From positions 496,001 to 560,000 of the forward strand of contig NC_067478.1 in assembly GCF_947179515.1 (NCBI RefSeq): a DNA stretch of 64,000 bases, read 5' to 3'. This stretch comes from Apodemus sylvaticus. Lineage: Eukaryota > Chordata > Mammalia > Rodentia > Muridae. Positions 45,601 to 59,000 of this stretch are shown here, piece by piece; position 1 is the first letter of the stretch; every line of letters begins with the position of its first letter. The notes under the pieces were generated by a model that was not told where the DNA came from, did no database searches, and saw only the letters and a program-made list of their open reading frames with translations. The translations under genes were made by a program, and so were the position numbers.

Positions 45601-46251
45601 ATGGTGGTGTGGGTGGGACTAAGATGTGTGACCAGATTCACCACCTGTGAGATCCAGGCAGAAAGGGAAACTAGAAAAGTAGGGTGGGCCAGAGTCAGAG
45701 CTTGGAGAGACATAGGGCAGAATCTGGAGTCCATAACATAGAAAGGCAGAAAGAACAGGGGTCCAGGTCTGGATGAGAGCACAGGAATTTCCCATCTTTC
45801 AGTGAGAGTTACCTCAAAGGATTGAGTCACCTTAGACACACAGCCTTGGAGAGACATGGGATGCCCTGGTCAGCATCCAAAGAGGGAAGAGAGGTAAGAA
45901 AAAAGTCACATCCTCTCCTGAGGAAAACAGTGCAGCATACAACATACTACTCTATCCCACACAGCTGCCTACAGAGAGAGGAAGGATGCTTCATGGCAGG
46001 CATTAGCACCGAACTTCCAGGTCAGGACTGCCTAGTGGAAGCTGTATATTGATGAGCATGCTCTGTTTGTCTAGTCCCCACACAGAAGCCACCAGCTATA
46101 ACTGTCTAAATGATAGTCTAAGTAGACAGCAAACTCCAGTTTCCCTCTTTACAAAAATAGGCTTAGCTGCAAGTTTCTGATAATGGACACCTTAATGCTT
46201 GGCAAGTTAAATACCACATGGAAATGCAATGCACACAAGTTACAGCCATGG
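42661..46251. other. Intergenic, non-coding
   Basis: Mostly unique. Holds a (GTTTT)n run at about 43536-43566, an old minus-strand SINE scrap (44068-44145) and an A21 run at about 45566-45588. ORFs here have no recognisable products. Confidence 0.6.
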
Positions 46252-46460
46252 GCTACTTCTGGGCACAATATGAAAATCCTGAAGACTTTAGGACTCTGTG
46301 AGCAGTTTCTGAAAAAGGTACCTAGTATGACACATCTGTCCCTGGAATTACAGGAGGAGAACCTACTTAAAATTGTTAGTATTCATCTTAAAATACATGC
46401 AAAAAACACTAGCTTCATATGCATGGTAGTATAAAGCTTCATTTTTTTACTTTTAAAAAA
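46252..46460 (+). repeat. Inverted duplication, left arm
   Basis: The 209-bp block (GCTACTTCTGGGCACAATAT ... ACTTTTAAAAA) has its reverse complement at 48250-48458, with about 8 substitutions and a few small indels, near 96% identity by eye. It is directly followed by a minus-strand B3. Confidence 0.9.
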
Positions 46461-46645
46461 TATTTATATGTGTATGTTGCTGAGTGGTAGGAGCTCTCAG
46501 AAGTCAGCAGAGTGTCAGATCCCCTGTTATAGGAATTACAGTTGAGAACCACCATGTGGGTGCTGGGAATTGACCCAGGCCCTCTGCGAGAATAATAAGT
46601 GCACTTAACTGCTGAGCCAGCTCTTGATGCCTCAAGTCCTGCAGA
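46461..46645 (-). mobile_element. B3 SINE
   Basis: CATGTGGGTGCTGGGAATTG ... ACTGCTGAGCCAGCTCTTG on the + strand, reverse of B3. Confidence 0.8.
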
Positions 46646-48062
46646 GCTGCATTTGTTCCGAAGAGTGCATTGTGTGCACCCCTTCTGGACTGTGGCTGAT
46701 AGTATGCCCTATTCATCCTCAGAAGGTAGCTTTTCCACCTGCAGCAAAATGCTGTGTATTTTTATACTGAAGAGTTAAACTGTTTTCTAAAATCCAGGTA
46801 TGCAAGGTCAAATTCCTCAGAACTCAATTATAAAAACCCTCAAAGCTTTGCAAACAAAGCTAAGGAGTTTGGACTTTATCTTGTGGGAAACTGAAAGCTC
46901 AAGATGGTAGTTAGGTAACAATGGAAATCACCAGGATGAGCAAATGATTGAAAGCTATGTCACCATCATAGTTGATAGGGAAAGAATATAGAATTCTGAG
47001 ACACGCTCAGTGGCCCATACCCATGTGCTCAGTCAGGCCATGTCCCCTCTTCTCTTCCAGAACATGGATAACAGACTGCAGCCTTTAAGTCCTGATTGTG
47101 AAGGTACAATCTGAAGAAAGGGTTCTTCCTCCCCTGAGCATTAAAACCTGTTTGAAAACTGCTTCTGGGGCTCCAAACACCCCAAAGAGAAACACCTCAA
47201 AGAACTGAGCTTGCTCTACTGCCCAGTCCTCTGTACTCAGGACATGTATAGGAATTGAGAACTTGTTTTATTAAATAGGTTCATTATTGAGGACTAAGTG
47301 ATTGTATACATTGTCTAAATAGAACTAATACTTAGAAATCATTTCCAATCATGTATTGCTCTTCGCCATTAGCTCAGCTCTTTAGGCTGCCTCTATCATC
47401 GCACATGCATGGTGAGAATGCCAACCCCAGGGACAACACATCGGAAGCTCAAAATGGCCTAAAGTTGAGGTATTTACTCCACAGAAATTAATAAACACAT
47501 GAGAGATTTTTTCTGCAGGAAGTGCATAAGCATGTGTTAGTCTACCAACAGTGTCCACACACTCCATTACTCTCTGCATGTGGACACCCCACCACCACAG
47601 CCTTTGTGACAGTAGTAGCCCATCACTCAGTGGGTGTTGTCAGATTAGCTACGGGATGGCATGGTGAACTGACTGTCTGCATTTACTTGGCCTGAGTGAT
47701 TCTTTGTGCTACACACCACAGAGAAGAACAGAGAGACAGATTCTCACACTCTGAACCTTATATGTCAGCTAGCTTCACAAGGCAGGTAAGACCAGATATG
47801 GGTCTGCTTCCTGGAGTAGGGAATAAAACGTCACAGCCTTAATCAATTCAACAAATTCTCCATGTCATCTCATATTTCTGGTGACTGGTAACTGTTCTGA
47901 ATATTTTTCTGAGGTGTCCAGTTTCCAAATGTCACTGTGTAGCCAAGAACCCTATAGAAAGGCTAGCTTATGATACAAAAAACGTGTAAGTACATAGCTG
48001 GAGGCAGCAGACTATTGTCCACCACCATGCTTCTAGGTAGACCCTATACCAAGACTGCAGGG
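46646..48062. other. Spacer between inverted arms, non-coding
   Basis: Unique-looking sequence with no gene recognised. Confidence 0.6.
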
Positions 48063-48249
48063 GATGGTAGGATGGCTCATTTGGAAACAGTCTGCATATA
48101 GTCATGAAGATCTGAGCTTCAGTCTCCAGCCCTCACATAAAAAGCTAGGGACAGTGGCACATGACTATTTCTCCAAAGACTGAGAGGAAGGGGAATTTGG
48201 AGACAGGAGAGTCCCTGAGTGCAGTGAGCATACACATACATATTAAATA
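48063..48249 (+). mobile_element. RSINE1-like SINE
   Basis: GGATGGTAGGATGGCTCATT head, then AAAGCTAGGGACAGTGGCAC second half and a CATA-rich tail. Diverged. Confidence 0.6.
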
Positions 48250-48458
48250 TTTTTAAAAGTAAAAAACGAAGCTTTATGATACTACCATGCATATGAAGCT
48301 AGTGTTTTTGCATGTATTTTAAGATCAATACTAATAATTTTAAATAGGTTCTCCTCCTGTAATTCCAGGGACAGATGTCTCATACTAGGTACCTATTTCA
48401 GAAACTGCTCCAAGAGTCCTAAAGTCTTCAGGATTTTCATATTGTGCCCAGAAGTAGC
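48250..48458 (-). repeat. Inverted duplication, right arm
   Basis: Reverse-complement copy of 46252-46460, directly preceded by the tail of an RSINE1. The spacer between the arms is about 1.8 kb. Confidence 0.9.
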
Positions 48459-48683
48459 ACTGAGCAGTCAGCCTAGCAGAACCAGTGAGCTCCAGGATCA
48501 GTGAAAGGGTCTCAGGAGGCAGTAACTCTGTTCATTGCTGATGCTTGCTTTGCTAAGGAGTTGAATGCTACTTTGAAAGGAGTTGAAAGATACCTTCATG
48601 ACCTTGGAGTCATTAAAGAAGAGGTTGGGCTTTTGTTGTAATTGGTAGGTTTGTTTGTTTGTTTGTTTTCTTTGCTTTGTTTT

Positions 48684-48798
48684 GTCTCTCTATGTAGTCC
48701 TGGCTGTCCTGGACTCAACTATGCAAACCAGGCTGTCTTTGAACTCACAGAGATCCTCCTGCAGTTCAAGTGCTAGGACTAAAGGCCACCACTCCTGG
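48684..48798 (-). mobile_element. B1 SINE
   Basis: TATGTAGTCCTGGCTGTCCT ... AAAGGCCACCACTCCTGGCA, with (GTTT)n on its tail side. Confidence 0.8.
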
Positions 48799-48885
48799 CA
48801 GGCAAAGGTTATTTAAAATAAGACAAGAAAAAAAAATACCATGAAGACAACTTTTTTAAAAACAGTTAATAGATTTGTTTTTTTT

Positions 48886-48890
<5 letters not shown>

Positions 48891-48977
<87 letters not shown>
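48891..48977 (+). repeat. (CT)n(GT)n microsatellite
   Basis: 58 nt of perfect CT followed by 29 nt of GT, about 540 bp upstream of the Slc6a20 start codon. A B3-like minus fragment (AGAGGGCATCAGATCCCCTA) follows. Confidence 0.95.
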
Positions 48978-48980
<3 letters not shown>

Positions 48981-49259
48981 ATGCATAAAGGTGCCCATCA
49001 AAACCAAAAGAGGGCATCAGATCCCCTAGAGCTGAAGTTATGGGTGTAGTGAGCTAACCATGTAAGTTAGCTCTAATGCTTCTAAGAGTTTACCTAAATT
49101 GCCCCTGAATCCGCCCACTTAGGTGAACTAGGTGGTATGAATTAAATGAAATTACCCCAGTGGGTCAAAAGAAGTTAAGAACAAGTCATCCCGTGATATT
49201 TAAACATTCCCGCCATCTGAATGTGAGCCCTGCAAGGGTGGGGGTGCTGTGTTTTCCCG

Positions 49260-49516
49260 TTGCATAGCAGTGCCAGGCATATAGTATTGTCATCTATTAA
49301 TCGTAAGAAGTTGAGGAAACAAGATCCTTTCCTGGAGCTCCGAAGTCCATACGCGGGCCAAGGAGGGGTGCCTTCCCCTCAGAGGCTAGGCAGGGTGGGG
49401 CTCACCGTCCCCACTTACCGGCCTCGCCCCTCTCGCGCGCGTTAATGAGATTAGCAATTAAAAGGCGGGCGAGCTGCGACCAGAGACCAGGCCCTGTTGA
49501 GGAGCGAGCGCGGGAC
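49260..49516 (+). promoter_or_regulatory. Slc6a20 promoter and 5'UTR region
   Basis: CpG content rises sharply from about 49340 to 49720 and no strong TATA box is present near the expected start. An HNF1-like half-site GTTAAT followed by ATTAGC lies at 49441-49455, with spacing off the HNF1 consensus, just upstream of a GC-rich GGCGGGC. HNF1 drives many proximal-tubule and enterocyte transporters, so this is a reasonable but weak candidate. The transcription start is not determinable. Confidence 0.5.
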
Positions 49517-49637
49517 ATGGAGAAGACACGGCCTCAATGGGGCAATCCGCTGCAGTTCGTGTTCGCCTGTATCTCCTACGCTGTGGGTTTGGGCAATGTG
49601 TGGCGCTTCCCCTACCTGTGCCAGATGTACGGCGGAG
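49517..49637 (+). CDS. Slc6a20a: Slc6a20 coding exon 1 (residues 1-40 plus one base)
   Basis: The start CGGGACATGG has A at -3 and G at +4 (sequence GAC-ATG-G). TM1 covers about residues 12-33. The donor is GGAG|GTGAGT at 49638. The exon ends inside the triple-glycine motif GGG, so the last Gly codon is split (phase 1). Confidence 0.95.
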
Positions 49638-52040
49638 GTGAGTGTGGACACGCGGGACCGTCGGGTGCCTGGACGACAAGCGGCGGTGGCATTCGGTCCC
49701 GCTAGCCTCAGCTCGGGGTGGCGTTCTGTCCGAATACCCCAGCTCAGCAAAGTGCTTCAAGGGCGGGTGGCCCCTATGACAGAGAACGCCCTGGCACGGG
49801 GACTTTCACCCTAAGAAACTGACCCTCGCGGTCCTAAGTCCTAAGTGTGGTTCCAGCAGGTGCAGGGCAGTGGTGTAAAATTGTGCAGTAAATTGTTTAA
49901 CAGGAACTTGTCATGCAACTTGCAGATTCCGATCGCAAGCTGAAACACAAGTCAAAAGGATCATGAGCGATTTTTTTTTTAATTTATTTTTTCTTAATGA
50001 AAAGGATTGGTTTGTAGATGTGAAGACTTGGTTTGGGCTTGGAATCACGGGAGGGAAAAACAAATAATTCTATGCCCAGAGAATTTGCTTCTTGGTTCTG
50101 CTGTTTTGTTTTTATAAATGTTTCCTCTACCAAAGGGAGAAACTGTGGGTGAGGGGTAGGACAGACACCTCACCCTGCGCTCACTAAAGCAGGGAAAAGA
50201 GCTGAGAACTCTGGGACTGGGACCTTCCGAAGTCCAAGTACCGTTCTTGGGTCAGTATGGCATGAAGGAAGTAAGTCTCAGCATAAAAACCTTTTCTAAA
50301 AACCTCATCTAAAGGAAAAAGCAGCATACTAACAGAAACAGAAAATAACATGACCACCGTCTTTCAATAAGATCAAAATGTGAGAAACTTGCTAAGCTCT
50401 TCAGAAAAAAAGATTGGCTCACTAAGTTGTGGGACATGCCATGGTGCCCTTGGCTGCCATAAAGGTAAAGTTTTAATACAATTTTATCTTAATAGTTTTA
50501 TCATCTGAAAAAGGAGGTGAAGTCAGACTCCAAACTGTGTAACGTTTTTTTAAGCAGTCGTGCGTAAAACCATGCAAAGAAAAGAGAATGAAAAAAAACA
50601 TATTTTAAACTGTTATCAATAGTTCTCTGGGTGGTTCCTATTTTCCTAACAGCATATTTGTGTATACGAGGGAGGAGAGATCTAATAGCATGTGTGTGCG
50701 CACGTGGGGAGAGAGTGCTATTATTTCTCACTATCAAGACAGTGAAAAATACTAGTGTATTACAAAATTTAACTTGTTTAAGAAAATCTAACCCTCCCTC
50801 CTCCTGTCACTCTAACCAGATCAAAATCAATTCAACAAAAGGTTACTCTGTAGATTTAAAGAAACAGTACTTTCTTAATTCTCTGGTTTATTTTAATTTG
50901 AAGTATTCAAGTGTGCCACAAGGAGAGGGGCATATGCTGTCATGTGCTTCTAATGCTTCATAACTGACTTTAGAAAGAATTGTCAGAGGCAGATTTTCAC
51001 ATCGTTGTGTGTTCAGTACATCTACCTCAAGACCTTCTTTATCCTGGATCCATAGCTCCCAACCGCCAGGCCAGGGAAACCACACTGTCACATGACTGCT
51101 TAATTCCTTGTTTATAATGGCACCGCCACCTGAACAGTCTTCAGGTGGCACTAAGGTAGAGTGAGGCTAAATGGTTGTGAAGTTGAATATGCACAAGGAG
51201 ACCTTTAAGATAATAGGGAGAAGAAACCAAAGGAAACCTTGGGCTTAGGACTGTTGTTTAGCTGGGCAAACAGGACCTGGGACTGGGAATCGCTGAGAGG
51301 GGTACTCGCAGGTTAGACAGATAGCAAATGTGTCCAAAACAAAAACTAAATTGTCCTGGTACAGTAGATATTTGGCTATCGCGTAGTTGATGTTTCAACT
51401 TCTTCCTATGCAGTTCATCTTCAGCCCCGGTCCTTACCTGCACTGACTACCCACAGGTCAGATATCCTGCTACCCACTAGGACACTCCTCCCAGCCTTGC
51501 ACTGTTCTTTACTTGGAGAACTTCCATGCTCCCCTCCCCTGCTGGTCTTTGTGACTCTCCTTGCCTGTGGAGTCAAATGAGCGTTTGGTCACAAACATTG
51601 GGGAGCTTTAGAATTTTTCTCTAACCCTGCTCATCCAATCCTCCAGTGAAGCCAGAGGAAGTACCCCATAAAAACTTACCGAGTGAATAAGCAAGGCCTG
51701 TAGTGAAAAGCTATAAATTGAGGCTGAGAAGATGGCTCAGTGGATAAAGCACTTGCAGTATAACCATGAGGATCAAAGTTTGAATACCCAGAACCAACCC
51801 AGATAAACATCTGGCAGATGTAAGGGTCTACACACAGAAAGCAGAGACAAGATCCTTAGAGCAAACTGGGTAGGGTAGACTAGCCCATCAGCAAACTCTA
51901 AGTTCAGTTGAGAGACCTTACTTACTTCAGTAAATAAAGTGAAGACTGAAGAAACAAGATGTCCACCATCAACTTCAGACTTCCATTAATGCATGTGCAC
52001 ATGTGCACATGTACACACAGAGACACACACACACACACAA

Positions 52041-52093
<53 letters not shown>

Positions 52094-55000
52094 ATAATGA
52101 GGGATGCTGGTGGCACTTCCACCCACTCTGTATTTATAGTTGTCAATTGACAAGAAGTTATTAATATCACCCCAAACCCAGGTGATCTATCTCCAAAGTT
52201 ATTTATATTATGATTCATAACTAGCAAAATTACAGTTATAAAGTAGCAAAAAAAAATAATTTTATGGTTGGGGGTAGCCACAACATGAGGAAATACAGGA
52301 AGGTTGAGAACCCTGCCCTGGAGTCTAGCGGATACAGATGTAATCAGGCGAGTCAACAAGGAGCTTGTTGATAAACTGCCAAAATACCTCGCAGAATCAA
52401 ACAGATTAGGATCCTTTCTGAGGGGTTCTGTTGTGGCTGCTCCCTTCAGCCTGAACAAAGAAGGTCAGTTCTGAAGATTATGACCCTTCTCTGCACAGCT
52501 CTACCTCACACCCCAACCCCTGCACCAAAGACAAAACACAAAACCAAAACCAAAACAGATGGTGAGGAATTTTACAAAATCCCCTTTTCAAAAAAGTCAG
52601 CAGACCAGTCTAAGGTGTTAATTCCTTCTGGGATGCAAATGTGCTGAATACCAGTGTGAGAAAACAACCCACCAGCAGCTTACATAAATGTGTGTGTATG
52701 TGTGTGTGTGTGTGTCTGTGCATGTGTACATGTGTGTACCTGTGTGTGTGCACATGCATACATGTGTGTTATTCAAATGCATGTAAAATGCATGGAAGAA
52801 AGAGCAGTTGTGTGACTGTAGAAAATATGGATTATGGGTTTCTGCCTTCTTATTATTCTCTAGAGAATGTAGGAAGAAATCAAGGATCTGACTCTTTAGA
52901 GGGCAATGTTATTCTCAAGAGTTAGTGTTCCATTCTTCTTCAAAACCTTCATTTCGCTCTGGAACAGGAAGTGAGTTCTTTTAGGCCTCCTTAATTCTGC
53001 TAACCGTAATTGCTCAAAATGTTAGAAGAGACCTGAGATCTGACATTTTTTTTAAAAAATAGGTCTATTGAGACTAATACTGCCAGTCTACAGACCAAAT
53101 TGTAGAAGGGTCAGGGTTGTTCAAATGGCCCCATTATATCTGCTGCTGGGTCTTGGCCTACCATACTGAATCCCAAGTCATAGCATTTGCCTTCCATCCT
53201 GGTATAAACATTCCCACTGTAGCTGATCCAGAATTCGACATACTTCCAGGGTGCAAGCCTGGACAGAGGTGAGGGACTGCTAGCTGTGTGAGCTGCTCTG
53301 GGAGGGCCTGTACCCCACTGGGGTCAGATGCTATGGTGACCATGGCTCAAACCAGCATCCAGCCTGGGCATGGTGTATACCAAAGTGTCCAGGAATGGAC
53401 AGGAAATTACCCTACAATGTTCACTTGGGGTGTGTGCATGTATATTTAGGCTGTGTCTGGTGCTGTTTCTATAGTTCTGGATGGAACACAGAATCTAAGT
53501 GTCAGAGGTCAGGCATTAAGCCTCTAGTTAGCACATATAATGTCCAAAATGAGCTTCCAGGTGCTAAGCTCTACATTATGGTCTGGGCCATAAAAGACCC
53601 TCAGCTGCTCTTGCCTGTGTTTCCGGCATCAGTGACAACCTATTGCACTGGGCTTCCGGCACATCAGTCAATCATGCTATAGACCATGTTCTACAGATGG
53701 TCAAGGCAGTTTTCACAGCACTCCTAGGGTTGGCCCTGTTTGTTACAAATAGAAAGCATACCCAGAGAAGCATAGGTAACTTCAGGAGGAGTCAAAACCC
53801 CTGTCTCCAAATGGGACTCATTCTACAAGACTCTGTGGTTTCTGTATAAAGGCAAGACTTCCTCTTGTGGTGCTCTCAGTCGGGGTAGACATTGGAAGGA
53901 GACTGCCCAAGAGTTTGGGTGTCTTCTGGGTTCTTCTTTAAGAGTTCCATATCCCTTTTGTTCCAGCCTCTTCCCTTTTCTGCTCTTCTCTGAGTACACA
54001 CTACAATGTCTGATGTCCTCCCTCTACTCTGTGTACTTCATCTCCCCATCCTCACCTGAAAGCCTCTTCCTCCCAAATCAAAAGTTCCCATGCAGCCCTC
54101 ATAGGCACCTAGGCTATGCCATCCCTCCTCTGTGGTGACAGGTCTCGCCTATGGTGGAGTGGATAAATGAAAAAGCTCAGAGTCCATGTATTGGTGGAAT
54201 ACATGGTTCACCTTCATGATAGAATCATCAGTAACCAAAAAAAGGAGGGGGCAAATGTATAAGCATCCTACGCACAGAGCAGGTGGAGCTGTTTACTGAA
54301 AGAGACTGAAGACAGATTTGATGTATGGGAGAGTCTAGGAAGCCTCTAGCAATGACATCACTAAATGAGCACATCAGATAGGGTTAAGGCTAAAATAATT
54401 CAGAGTAAACCATGCAAAAGGCACAGAGAGCATATGTTTGAGGGGAATGGCCATAAACTCTGGGTGACTGTGATACAGGAAGCAGAGACCTAGACAACGG
54501 TAGGAGAGGTGAGAGGAGGTGAAGAAAACAGCCAATGTGTCCTCAAGAGCCCTAGGTCACAACCTGAAGATCTTCACCTTTTACCCTTGTGGGCAAGGCC
54601 AAAGCCAAGCAGGAGAGAGGCGTGGTCATCACTATGAAGCCCAGAAGGATGGTGGCCAAGGATGTACTGGGTAGTGGGTGAAGGGAAGGTATTACCAGAT
54701 AGCTCTAGAGAAGGGACTAGAAGAGAAATTCTGGAAGCTTTAGATCCAGGTGGTCAGGGAGGATAAGAAGGGTTTCATTTTTCCTCACCTGTGCTTCTGC
54801 TCTCTATTTCTAAAACACGGACCTCTGTACACATGCCTTGGCATATGGTAGGCAGGATGAATAAACAGCACTCAGGTAGCTGACACAAAGCAATTCTGAG
54901 TTCAAGACAACTCTATAATATGTAGAGATCCTGTCTCAGAGGGAAAAAACAGAAGGAAGAGAAGAAGGAAGAGGAGAGAAGGAAGAAGGAAAGAAACAAT

Positions 55001-56068
55001 AAAATGGAAGAAATTATTGTAATCATTTTCAAAGCCATGCCATATTTTTAAAAAGTAGTTCAAAATAACTATAGCTCAAATAGCTCTATATCGCTTCATT
55101 TAAAGAGATAACAACTCCTTTAACCATTTTCCAATTGTGGAACCTAATTGCTTCAAAGTTTGATACTTTTATTATTGAGTAGTTATAATCTTTTAGTTGA
55201 AGAGTTGGATCCATTTTATAATCATTACCAGACTATATTTGCTATTATTTTAAATCATGTTTAATGCTATCTTCCTGTTTGTTATATTTTGATCTCTTAT
55301 AAAATATATTCGCTTTTTTTCTTGCAAATGATTACAAGTTTTTAATTCTAATTTTACTCTACTAAGAGTTAATTCAAATTTTTGGAAAAATATATATCTC
55401 CTCCATCAGTATCAAAAATGAAATGTTATCTTGGATATCACCCTGGGGAATTGAAGATTTTAACACATTGGCATTCCCTTTTATGTTGTTATAACTGACT
55501 AGCACCATGTGAGTAATTTGCAAAGCATAGGCATGTGTTTAGCTCATGAATCTAAGGGCTGAACATCCTAAGAGTATGATGCCTGTACAGGCCACTTTTC
55601 TCATTGCTATGACAATACCTGACAAAGGCAACTTAAGGAAAGAAGAGTTCATTTGGCTCACAGCTTTAGGCTATGACCTGTCCTGGCAGAGGGAGCATGA
55701 AAGCTGCTGTGTTCCCTGCTACCACATCTGTTTGCATGTTACGTACACACACACATACACAGACACATATGAACACATGCATACACACACATGCACACAT
55801 ACATATACAAGTATACAGACACACATATACACATGCACACACATACGCACAGAGAGACACACATGCACTTGCATACACATGCACACACATGTACACACAC
55901 ATGTACCCACACATGTACACAGAGAGACACATACATGTTGTGGGGATGCATGTTCACATGTTCTCTATACCTGTATGTAAAGATCAGAGATTACTACTGT
56001 GTCTCCCTCGATTGCTCTTCACCTTATTTTTTTTTTTTGTTGTTGTTGTTGTTGGGTTTTTGCGGGGT

Positions 56069-56099
<31 letters not shown>

Positions 56100-59000
56100 G
56101 TTTTGTTTGACACGGGGTTTCTCTGTGTAGCTCTGGCTGTCCTGGAACTCACTATAGACCAGGCTGGCCTCAAACTCAGAAATCTACCTGAGTTCACCTC
56201 CCAAGTGCTGGGTTTAAAGGCGTGTGCCACCAGTGCCTGGCTATTTTTTAATTTTTAAAAACATTTCAGCATCTAATGAAATGATCATGTGGTTTTTTTC
56301 TTTGAGTTTGTTTATGTAGTGGATAACATTGATGGATTTCCATATATTGAACCATCCCTGCATCCCTGGGATGAAGCCTACTTGATCATGGTGGATGATC
56401 ATTTTGATGTGTTCTTGGATTCGGTGGGCAAGAATTTTATTGAGTATTTCTGCATCGATATTCATAAGGGAAATTGGCCTGAAATTCTCTTTCTTAGTTG
56501 GATCTTTGTGTGGTTTTGGTATCAGCATAATTGTGGCTTCGTAGAAAGAGTTGGGTAGTGTTCCTTAGACATATACCCAGAGGATTCCCCGGCATGCAAT
56601 AAGGACACATGCTCCACTATGTTCATAACAGCCCTATTCGTAGTAGCCAGAAGCTGGAAAGAACCCAGGTATCCCTCAACGGAGGAATGGATACAAAAAA
56701 ATGTGGTATATTTACACAATGGAGTACTATTCAGCCTTTAGAAACAATGAATTCATGAAATTCTTAGACAAATGGATGGAGCTGGAGAACATCATACTAA
56801 GTGAGGTAACCCAGTCTCAAAAGATCAATCATGGTATGCACTCACTGATAAGTGGATATTAGCCTAGAAACTTTGAATACCCAAGACATAATCCACATAT
56901 TAAATGATGTCCAAGAAGAACAGAGGAGTGGCCCCTGGTTCTGGAAAGACTCAGTACAGCAGTATAGGGGAATACCAGAACAGGGAAGTGGGAAGGTGTA
57001 GATGGGGGAACAGGGGGAGGGAAGAGGGCTTATGGGACTTTCGGGGAGTGGGGAGCCAGAAAAGGGGAAATCATCTGAAATGTAAATAAAGAATATACCG
57101 AATGAATAAATAAAAATAAATAAAAATAAAATAAAATAAAAAACATTTAACTTTGTGCTGCATGCCTCTATACCACGTACATGCCTGGTGCCCATGAAGG
57201 ACAGAAGAGGGTGTTGGATCCCCTGGAACAAGAATTACAGATAGTTGTTAGCCACCATGTGAGTGTTGGGAATTGAATCCATGTCCTCTGCAAGAGCAAC
57301 AAGTGCTCTTAACCACTGAGTCATAACTCCGACCCATCTACCTTATTTTTTGAGACTGAGCTTACTGAACCTGGAGCTCACCAGCTCTGTCAGACTTGCT
57401 GGTCAGCAAGCCCCGAGGATTTACTGTCTCCTGTTTCAGACTCTTCCATGCTGGGATGGAAGTCATACTCAGCTTTTTCTGTGGGTGTTGGGCATCAAAA
57501 CTCAGATCTTCACATTTATAGGACAAGTGCTTCACTGACTAAATGATCTCCTCAACCCCTCATTCTCCATTTTGTTCAGTCCAGAACACTAGCCCATATT
57601 TAAGGTATAAGATATTTGCTTCTCAATTTCTTGGATTTTCTTCTGGAAACATCCTCCCTGACACATGCAGAGGTGTGTTCCTACAATGATTTTAGATCTA
57701 GTCAAGGTAACAATGAAGATTAACCTGCTTAACCTGCAGAGTGCAGTTTGCCCAGCATGGTGAGGCATAATGCTGTATCATAACATGACAACCTTACATG
57801 TTTAAACAGAACAACTCTGCCTAGAAAAACCTGCTTTTATTCCAAAGCCACTCCATCTATATTACATTAATTCATTACTGCAGAGCCCCATGATCCTATC
57901 CATCTCTCATAGTCCCACCCCCACATATCACTACCATATGAATTTGACTTGAGTTTCCAACACTTGAGGGACACATTCAAACCACAGAGTACCTTTGCTT
58001 CTTGATCCTTTCTTTATCCCATTCTACTTAGCACATTAAAAAATATATATAATCTGGGATTTTAAATATGTAACAGGATTTTACTATTAATATCATATTT
58101 CTGAGGCTGGAGAGGTGGGTCAGTGGTTAAAAGCACTGACTGCTCTTCCAGAGGTCCTGATTTCAATTCCCAGCAACTCCATGATGGCTCACAACCATTT
58201 GCAATGGGATCTGATGCCCTCTTCTGGTGTGCACGAAGACAGCTACATTGTACTCATGAAAATAAATAAAACTTATTTTAAAAAAATCATGTTTCCCTAT
58301 TTATGAATTCCTTTATATTATTTTCCAGTGAAATCAACAACACCATCATCATTATGATTATTATTACTATTATTTTTATTACATTATATTTATTTTTGGT
58401 TCTTGGAGACAGGGATTTTCTGTGTAACCCTAGCTGTCCTGGAACTCACTCTGTAGACCAGGCTGGCCTTGAATTCACAGAGACCCTCCTGCCTCTGCTG
58501 GGATTAATGGCATTTGTCACCACTGCCTGGCTAACCATATTGCTTTTAGACTTCATTGTTTTGCTCATTTATTTAATACCAATTACTTATTTTGGAACAC
58601 AATCCACAACTGAGTTCTTTCTTCAGATCCCATGCTACATCAACAAGTGATTCTTTCAGGAATAGAAAATATGAAGTCTGTGACTATCTTTCCTTTTAGA
58701 ACCATGAATGGGTTGTAATCTCTTTTACTCCAATTTTTTTTTCATTGTTTTCAGATGTTTAATTCTGTGAAGGAGAATTCTGCAGCTAATTTTATTAATT
58801 CTTAGGTATGTCCTAGACACTTAAAGTATCAGAAACATATGCGATGTTCTATAATCTCAATCACACTATCGGGAAATTGTCTGTTTTATTTTATTTGTTT
58901 TTTGAGACAGGGTTTCTCTGTGTAGTCGTAACTGTCCTGGGGCTCACTCTGTAGACCAGGCTGGCCTTGAACTCAGAGATCCATCAGCCTCTACTTCCTG

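Noticed and set aside
51922..52458. 178-aa minus-strand ORF, the longest in the window
   Set aside because: It runs through the GA/AC microsatellite (Ser-Leu repeats) and SINE sequence; no recognisable domain, probably chance.
55546..56258. His/Thr-rich and Cys/Val-rich ORFs up to 155 aa
   Set aside because: They cover a CA repeat and a minus-strand B1; no start context or domain.
56241..56719. Minus-strand ORFs resembling reverse transcriptase
   Set aside because: Inverted L1 ORF2 piece of the twin-primed insertion; not a gene.
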